The notes beneath the pieces were generated by a model. That model saw nothing but the letters and a program-made list of their open reading frames with translations. It had not been told where the DNA came from and made no database searches. The position numbers were made by a program, and so were the translations under genes. From the NCBI GenBank assembly GCA_046349775.1, contig JAXMBS010000106.1:1-12439 (forward strand): a DNA stretch of 12,439 bases. The letters are read 5' to 3'. This DNA comes from JAEUIG01 sp046349775 (GTDB lineage Bacteria; Planctomycetota; Planctomycetia; Planctomycetales; Planctomycetaceae). Position 1 is the stretch's first letter, and each line of letters begins with the position of its first letter. This document shows, one piece after another, positions 7,994-12,439 of the stretch.

Positions 7994-8821
7994 GCCGAGT
8001 TCAGTGACGTTCTGATGGCAGCGAAGACAGCCGGACTCGATAAACGCGCTCGAAAACTGCGGGTACTCCCAGAAGTGATTCGAGTGCCAGTGGTGCTCCT
8101 CTTCCCACTTCTTTGCGATGATGGGATCGGCGGGTGTGTGCTCGGCGGTCTGGAAACTGGTCCCCGATCCGTCCCCCTCGTGGCAGGATGTGCAGCCGAA
8201 CTTATTGATCGGATGCGGGCTGGCGTCCGTCAGGTAGACGTCGGGGCGCGGATGCGAGCAGAACGGATTGAGGTAACTGCTGCCTGTGCCGTCCCCTTCG
8301 GGAATTTCGGCAGATTGCCGGCCGCGAACTGGTCGATGTTGGCATGGCAGGACCGGCAGCGGTCGAACCGCGCGACCTTCGCCATGCCGAGGGTCTGCTT
8401 CAGGTCCGGAATCCAGTCCTGAATAATGCGAATTTCGGGATTGAACCCGTTCGATGATCGGGCACGCTTGAGAACCCGCTTGAAAGCGGCAAACCGGTTG
8501 GACGGCCGCAACAACTGAATCTGGCCGTTGACCCGATCGACGTCTTGCTGGTACTTCGTCAGCGCGCTCGTTGGCGTCAGTCTCGGCCGCCTTGAGTGCC
8601 GCGAGTTCGCTCTTGACCGCCTCGCGGCTCGGCTTTGATGGCGTCCAGTTCGGCCGCCATCTTGCGGGCTTCCGCCTCCTCGACCTCGTATTTCTTCTGG
8701 GTGGCGGCCTGCTTGTCGGCCGGTGCGCTGTCGCGGACCTCGATGTCGCGGTTGGCGCGGAGCACGCCGACTTCGGCGTTCTTGAACTTCACCTGCCGCT
8801 CGCGCAGTTCGACCTGGCCGT

Positions 8822-9133
8822 TCAGGTTGCGGAGTTCTCCCTCCAGCCGGGCGATCTCCGCCGATTTGTCCTCGAGCCCCGCTTTCGGGCATCGGAAATG
8901 TTCTTCTCGAGCGCTGCCAACTGCGTCTCATACGTTCCTGCAGTCAGTCCGGCTCGCTCTTTCTGCAACTGCTCGAACTTCAACCGCTCGTTTTCACGCT
9001 GGTAGGATTTCCACTCCCGGTTCTGGTCAAATTCCGTCATGACCAGCGTCGAGATCAGCAGCACCAATGCGCTGCCGGCGAACACCTTGTGCACGGTGCC
9101 GAGCGGACGCCAATACTGTTCAGTGGCAGGCAT
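8822..9133 (-). CDS. N-terminal open segment of the octaheme cytochrome (membrane anchor)
   Basis: The segment starts MPATEQYWRPLG and carries one hydrophobic helix (FAGSALVLLISTLVM) followed by a charged heptad-rich stretch (REWKSYQRENERLKFEQLQ). This suggests an N-terminal membrane anchor with the remainder outside the membrane. The frame is believable to DARK (about 8884). The true sequence then continues in another frame with AGLEDKSAEIARLEGEL. An earlier ATG at 9196 exists, but codons 1-21 from it are made of the spacer inverted repeat. Confidence 0.65.
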   Translation of the reverse strand: MPATEQYWRPLGTVHKVFAGSALVLLISTLVMTEFDQNREWKSYQRENERLKFEQLQKERAGLTAGTYETQLAALEKNISDARKRGSRTNRRRSPGWRENSAT

Positions 9134-9144
9134 GGTTGACGAAA

Positions 9145-9222
9145 GTGTTTGGTCGTTTGGTGCTTGGTATGCGGTGAAGGTGGATTGGTTTACCACTCAC
9201 CAGACCACCAAACACCAAACAC
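9145..9222 (-). repeat. TTTGGTG-type inverted repeat between cytochrome b C-terminal and octaheme genes
   Basis: The 24-base arms are at 9145-9168 and 9199-9222. The left arm and the reverse complement of the right arm both begin GTGTTTGGT and agree throughout with one small gap each. The loop is about 30 bases and holds a nested GTGG...CCAC pairing. In the transcript the G-rich arm begins directly after the TAG stop (9225-9223) and the C-rich arm ends about 11 bases before ATG 9133. Confidence 0.78.
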
Positions 9223-10587
9223 CTAAATATTAAAAAACCACTCCGGGATCGCGACGATGTACTTCAGGTTGAACGCCCAGCGGGCGGCCATTTTCAGGGG
9301 CAGCGCCCACATGAACAGCATCAGATTCGCCAACACCATGTACCGCAGGAACCCCATCTTTATGAAGAAGTTGCGGAACAGCGCCGCCCCCAATGGCGGC
9401 AACAGGGCCAGGTAGCCGAACACAATCGCCAGCCCGAGCCACTCGCGCTTGATGATCGTCAGGAACACGCCCAACGCGGTCGAATCGGCTGTCGGCCGCG
9501 GCAGCGGCTGCTTGAGCCGATCAACCCACAGCCAGTCCGACAGGTTGATGTTATTGAGCACTTCCAGTTTGTGGACGTCCCAGTACTCGAACGGGCCGAA
9601 CATGTTCCAGTTCGGGCCGCGGATGAACGTCCCCAGCACGATCATCGCCACCCACAGCGGCAGGAAGCCGAACATGAAGGTAATGACTGAGAACTTCCGC
9701 TCGTTGAACGTGTAGTAGCCGTTGCCGCGCTTGTTGAAGTCGATATACGGGATCGCCATCAGCCCGCCGAGAATGATCGACGGCAGCACGACCCCCGCCA
9801 TCCACGGGTCGTAGTAGACGAGCATTTCCTGGAGGCCGAGGAAGTACCACGGCGCCTTCGACGGATTCGGCGTCTTGACCGCGCTCGCCGGTTCTTCCAG
9901 CGGCGCCTGCAAGCCGACGCCCCAGAAAATCAGCAGAGCCGTGACCAGGATCATGCAGATCATTTCGGTGTAGACCAGGTCCGGCCACACCAGCACTTCC
10001 TGCGACTGTTCATCTTCAAGCTTCGGCAGCCCGCCGGCGATCCGCCGGTCATTCTCCACGGCCTTCTGGAAGTACAGCCAGGTGAAGTAGCCGACCAGGA
10101 ACAGCATGCCGACGATCGGCACGTTGTCGGGTTTGCCGACGATCTGCCGGAAGTCGTAATCGGTCATGCTCAGACCGAGAAACAGCAGCGCAATGTTGAG
10201 CATGATCCAGCCGACCGTCGGCCGCACCAGCCAGTTCCGCAGCAGGATCACCACTACGAACAGGATGATCGACATCGCGAAGTAGTTGATCGGGTTCGCG
10301 ATGATCCCGTCGACTGCCGTCTTGATGAACATCGGCATCCGGAACGGGAAATCGGCCACGTCGAGACTATTGGTCGTCAGATGCGTCGCCGACAGCAGAC
10401 CGAGTATCGCCGAGTACAGCGCCCAGAGCATCGCCTTCGGCAGATGCTTGAAGCCGAGCAGTTCCTCGAAGTAGCCGTCCCGCTTGTAGCTGCGCACCGT
10501 CCAGCCGACGTTCATGAAGAACATCACCAGGTACAGCCATCCCAGGCCGCGGATGACGGACGATGTCAGGTCAGGATGCGGAGACAT
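9223..10587 (-). CDS. Enlarged subunit-IV-type cytochrome b C-terminal half
   Basis: This 454-residue integral membrane protein is part of the Rieske/cytochrome b quinol-oxidising complex. The recognisable subunit IV core is about 195-325: helix E (YTEMICMILVTALLIFWG), the Qo-site region EEPASAVKTPNPSKAPWYFLG, and helices F and G. The Qo motif PEWY reads APWY (245-248), so the usual Glu is absent. The core is preceded by about 190 residues with five likely membrane helices (about 11-31, 52-70, 100-120, 125-142, 157-175) and followed by two more (about 383-404, 416-437), giving about ten in all. Plain subunit IV has about 160 residues and three helices. No bis-His heme site is seen in the extra part. 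The ATG is about 10 bases from the repeat arm and has no Shine-Dalgarno. Confidence 0.88.
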   Translation of the reverse strand: MSPHPDLTSSVIRGLGWLYLVMFFMNVGWTVRSYKRDGYFEELLGFKHLPKAMLWALYSAILGLLSATHLTTNSLDVADFPFRMPMFIKTAVDGIIANPINYFAMSIILFVVVILLRNWLVRPTVGWIMLNIALLFLGLSMTDYDFRQIVGKPDNVPIVGMLFLVGYFTWLYFQKAVENDRRIAGGLPKLEDEQSQEVLVWPDLVYTEMICMILVTALLIFWGVGLQAPLEEPASAVKTPNPSKAPWYFLGLQEMLVYYDPWMAGVVLPSIILGGLMAIPYIDFNKRGNGYYTFNERKFSVITFMFGFLPLWVAMIVLGTFIRGPNWNMFGPFEYWDVHKLEVLNNINLSDWLWVDRLKQPLPRPTADSTALGVFLTIIKREWLGLAIVFGYLALLPPLGAALFRNFFIKMGFLRYMVLANLMLFMWALPLKMAARWAFNLKYIVAIPEWFFNI

Positions 10588-10596
10588 TTCGAAGTC

Positions 10597-10677
10597 GGTG
10601 TTTGGTCGTTTGGTGTTTGGGTTGTTTGGTAAGTGGCGGCGAGGATCTCAACACAAAGCCACCAAGCACCATACACC
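10597..10677 (-). repeat. TTTGGTG-type inverted repeat between the two cytochrome b genes
   Basis: The arms are 10597-10630 and 10649-10677. The left arm begins GGTGTTTGGTCGTTTGGTG, and the reverse complement of the right arm begins GGTGTATGGTGCTTGGTGG, so they pair imperfectly around a short loop. The element fills most of the 99-base spacer, from 10 bases after the TAA stop (10689-10687) to about 10 bases before ATG 10587. It uses the same word as the spacer at 9145-9222. Confidence 0.72.
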
Positions 10678-10686
10678 CTGCACCCC

Positions 10687-11460
10687 TTACAGTGGCTGAC
10701 TGATGCCGCCGTCTTTGCGCACCCGCCAGAAGTGAATTGCAATCAGCACGGCGACCACCAGCGGGATCGCCACGCAGTGCAGAATGTAAAACCGGTTCAG
10801 CGTCTCTTCGCCCACTTCACGCGCTCCGAGCAACAGAAAGCGCGCATCGCTCCCCTTGGTAATCAGGTCGAACCCGCCGACGTTCAACAGCTGGAAGCCG
10901 GGCCCTTCGTGACCGAGGAACGGCGTGGCGCGAGCCATGTTGGAACCGACGGTGATCGCCCAGATCGCCAGCTGATCCCACGGCAGCAGGTACCCGGTGA
11001 ATGACAAGAGCAGGGTGAGCACCAGCAGCAGTACGCCGATGACCCAGTTGAATTCCCGCGGCGGCTTATAACTGCCGGTCAGAAACACGCGGTACATGTG
11101 CAGCCACACGGTGATGACCATCGCGTGGGCTCCCCAGCGGTGGATTTCCCGCATGATGCCCAGCGTGGTCACGTCGCGCAGCGCCCGGATATCCGTGAAC
11201 GCCCATTCCAGGGTCGGGCGGTAGTAGAACATCAGCAGCACGCCAGTCAGCGTTTCCACCAGGAACAGGAAGAACGTGACCCCCCCCATGCACCAGGTGT
11301 AGGACAGGGCGATGCCCCCCTGCTTGGTCGAGACCGGGTGCAGGTGCAGGAAGAAGTTCGTCAGCATCACCACCGCCCGGTTGCGCCGGTCATACGGCGC
11401 CGGGTGGCGGAAGACGCTCTTCCAGATCTGCGAGTTCCGAATGTATTCGCCGACGGACAT
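10687..11460 (-). CDS. petB: b6-type cytochrome b (N-terminal half, diheme)
   Basis: This 257-residue protein carries the two b hemes of a quinol-cytochrome c reductase, with four membrane helices. Heme ligands are His107 and His121 in helix B (HRWGAHAMVITVWLH) and His228 and His243 in helix D. The helix D pair is separated by 14 residues, as in cytochrome b6; mitochondrial-type b has 13. The sequences FYYRPT, FTGYLLPWDQ and LTGSYKPPREF are very close to b6. Cys57 (WCMGG) aligns with the b6 cysteine (YCLGG) that binds heme c_n covalently, so a third heme at the Qi site is plausible. The C-terminal half is a separate gene 99 bases downstream, as in b6f complexes. The ATG follows the repeat arm at once, with no Shine-Dalgarno. 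The symbol follows the b6 homology. Confidence 0.95.
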   Translation of the reverse strand: MSVGEYIRNSQIWKSVFRHPAPYDRRNRAVVMLTNFFLHLHPVSTKQGGIALSYTWCMGGVTFFLFLVETLTGVLLMFYYRPTLEWAFTDIRALRDVTTLGIMREIHRWGAHAMVITVWLHMYRVFLTGSYKPPREFNWVIGVLLLVLTLLLSFTGYLLPWDQLAIWAITVGSNMARATPFLGHEGPGFQLLNVGGFDLITKGSDARFLLLGAREVGEETLNRFYILHCVAIPLVVAVLIAIHFWRVRKDGGISQPL

Positions 11461-11465
11461 GATGA

Positions 11466-11628
11466 GGATTCAGGATTCAGACGTCAGGATTCAGGGAGCC
11501 GGTCTCGATCGTCTTTTCAGTTTTCAACGCAACGTTTGGCGGCGAGCCGCAGGCGACCCCGTGGCATTCATTCGACGGTGAGGATTCACTCGCACGTCCC
11601 TGAATCCTGAATCCCGACTCCTGAATCC
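11466..11628 (-). repeat. GGATTCAGG-type inverted repeat between Rieske and cytochrome b genes
   Basis: Two 32-base arms (11466-11497 and 11597-11628) match at 27 of 32 positions as an inverted pair, including a perfect 14-base end TCAGGATTCAGGGA. They are separated by a 99-base loop. The element fills the 176-base gap between the Rieske stop (11639-11637) and ATG 11460. The loop holds a small G+C-rich palindrome, GCGGCGAGCCGC (11539-11550). No promoter or terminator is evident, and no gene is seen here. Confidence 0.8.
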
Positions 11629-11636
11629 ACAGCCCG

Positions 11637-12439
11637 TCACCCCAGCGACACATACGACTTGCCGTCTGCCCACTGGCCCAGTTCCTCCTGGAACTTGACG
11701 CTCTTGTCGACTTCCAGCATGCCGTCTTCGGACACACGCAGGCCGACTCGCTCCAACGGACGCGGCGCCGGCCCTTCAAAGTTGATTCCGCTGATGTAAA
11801 AGCCCGAACCGTGGCACGGGCATTTGAACTTCTGCTCCCCCTCCAGCCAGTTCGGCGTGCAGCCGAGATGCGTGCAGACCGATGCCAGGGCGTACAGGAT
11901 GTTCTCGCCGTTGTAGGCCGTCGAATGCACGAGCCACACGCCGCGGCTGGCCTTGTACTTCTCCGAGACCGTCCCGATCGGAAAATCGGACGGCGGACCG
12001 ACTTTGAACTTGCTCGGCAGCTCGACGATCATGTTGGGCATCATGAACCGGGCGCCCAGAAGGGTCCACAACCCGCTGATGATCGCCAGCATCGCCATCC
12101 CGGCAGCAAACGGCGTCGCGACCAGCGCCGCAACGGCCAGTGCCGCCTCAACCGGAAACGACCGTCGCGGCACGACCACGGCTTCGACCCGTCTCGCGGG
12201 GAGCGCCGGCTTGCCCGGCAGCTTCGGCTTGGGCGCCGTCTCTGCCGCGGGCTTCCCTTCGTGCAGCGCCTTGAGCATCTGCTCGATCGGCGGGCGGTCG
12301 CCGGCTGCGGCGCTCGCGGCGGCAGGCTTGGCCTTGGCTGCCGGGGCCGCCTTCTCCCCCTTGGGGGCTGCGGCTGCCGGCGCCGCTCCAGCGGCCTTTT
12401 GAGCTCGCGCGGCGGCCAGAATATCGGCCGTGGATTTGG
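11637..12439 (-). CDS. Rieske [2Fe-2S] protein (5' end outside the window)
   Basis: The frame is open to the window edge, showing 267 or so residues; numbering here uses the internal Met at 12278 as 1. The protein takes an electron from quinol at the Qo site and hands it to the cytochrome c subunit. Cluster boxes are CTHLGC (135-140) and CPCHGS (153-158): ligands Cys135, His137, Cys153, His156, and disulfide Cys140-Cys155. A twin-arginine motif (Arg38-Arg39-Ser-Phe) precedes a membrane helix (about 45-75), as expected for Tat-exported Rieske proteins. A long Ala/Pro/Lys-rich cytoplasmic extension precedes it and begins near the edge with STADILAAARAQKAAG, probably close to the true start. The position two after the box II Ser, often Tyr in high-potential Rieske proteins, is Phe160, which suggests a lower potential. 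Confidence 0.95.
   Translation of the reverse strand, partial: KSTADILAAARAQKAAGAAPAAAAPKGEKAAPAAKAKPAAASAAAGDRPPIEQMLKALHEGKPAAETAPKPKLPGKPALPARRVEAVVVPRRSFPVEAALAVAALVATPFAAGMAMLAIISGLWTLLGARFMMPNMIVELPSKFKVGPPSDFPIGTVSEKYKASRGVWLVHSTAYNGENILYALASVCTHLGCTPNWLEGEQKFKCPCHGSGFYISGINFEGPAPRPLERVGLRVSEDGMLEVDKSVKFQEELGQWADGKSYVSLG

Larger units (their letters stand above)
4677..9133 (-). pseudogene. Octaheme membrane-anchored cytochrome c with PDZ-like domain, frameshifted
   Basis: Joining frames gives one protein of about 1,484 residues. It has a membrane helix near 15-33, a long charged coiled-coil-like stretch (to about 220), a tetraheme module, then a fifth heme, a PDZ-like domain and three more hemes. 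The CxxCH codons are at 8344-8358, 8180-8194, 8015-8029, 7910-7924, 7491-7505, 6633-6647, 6132-6146 and 5085-5099. Apparent one-base shifts lie near 8883-8886 (missing T), 8634-8636 (extra T), 8560-8584, 8300-8302 (missing G), 7578-7600 and 7511-7513 (extra G); the exact bases are inferred. The correction (about two bases added, four removed) restores an unbroken frame. Placement directly after the cytochrome b genes suggests it replaces cytochrome c1/f. The start MPATEQYW at 9133 is preferred because upstream codons fall in an inverted repeat. The gene may be intact in the organism if the shifts are sequence errors. Confidence 0.8.

Noticed and set aside
8230..8931. Minus-strand 233-codon frame as an independent gene
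   Set aside because: Its first two thirds are Arg/Gly/Pro-rich nonsense; only the end (from about TKYQQDVDRV, with CRSCH) is real and belongs to the frameshifted octaheme gene.

Overview
All credible genes in this window lie on the minus strand, so the region reads from right (12439) to left (1) as one long respiratory gene cluster. It is G+C rich and has little non-coding DNA. In transcription order it encodes a Rieske iron-sulfur protein (5' end cut off by the window edge), a b6-type cytochrome b, a greatly enlarged subunit-IV-type cytochrome b C-terminal half, a very large membrane-anchored cytochrome c with eight CxxCH motifs and an embedded PDZ-like domain, two tandem amicyanin-like copper lipoproteins, a diheme cytochrome c lipoprotein, and cytochrome c oxidase subunit II with a complete CuA site. 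The gene set, the lipoprotein carriers and the lack of clear Shine-Dalgarno sequences suggest a planctomycete (Planctomycetota). This rests on recognition of protein families, not on a marker gene.

Functionally the window reads as a complete electron path. Quinol is oxidised by the Rieske/split cytochrome b complex. Electrons would pass to the octaheme subunit (in place of cytochrome c1 or f), then to lipid-anchored copper and heme carriers, and finally to the CuA subunit of a heme-copper oxidase. The oxidase subunit I gene is expected just beyond position 1. Cytochrome b has the b6f-type 14-residue His-His spacing in its last heme helix and a Cys where b6 binds heme c_n. The Qo-site PEWY motif reads APWY.

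Two things are out of the ordinary at DNA level. First, the octaheme gene (9133-4677) is broken by about six one-base frameshifts, all between about 8886 and 7511, while every other gene is open. All eight heme motifs survive when the frames are joined, so this is either local sequence error or very recent decay. Second, five spacers (26-109, 996-1132, 9145-9222, 10597-10677, 11466-11628) each hold a long imperfect inverted repeat built from short G-rich words. All five have the same polarity: the G-rich arm lies at or near the upstream stop codon and the C-rich arm just before the next start. The tightly packed octaheme/copper/copper/diheme genes (13-39 base gaps) have none between them. The hairpins therefore divide the transcript into modules: Rieske, b, IV, the four carrier genes, and coxB. 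I know of no named family for these elements.

No tRNA, rRNA, CRISPR array, insertion sequence or convincing promoter was seen. The promoter presumably lies upstream of the Rieske gene, outside the window.
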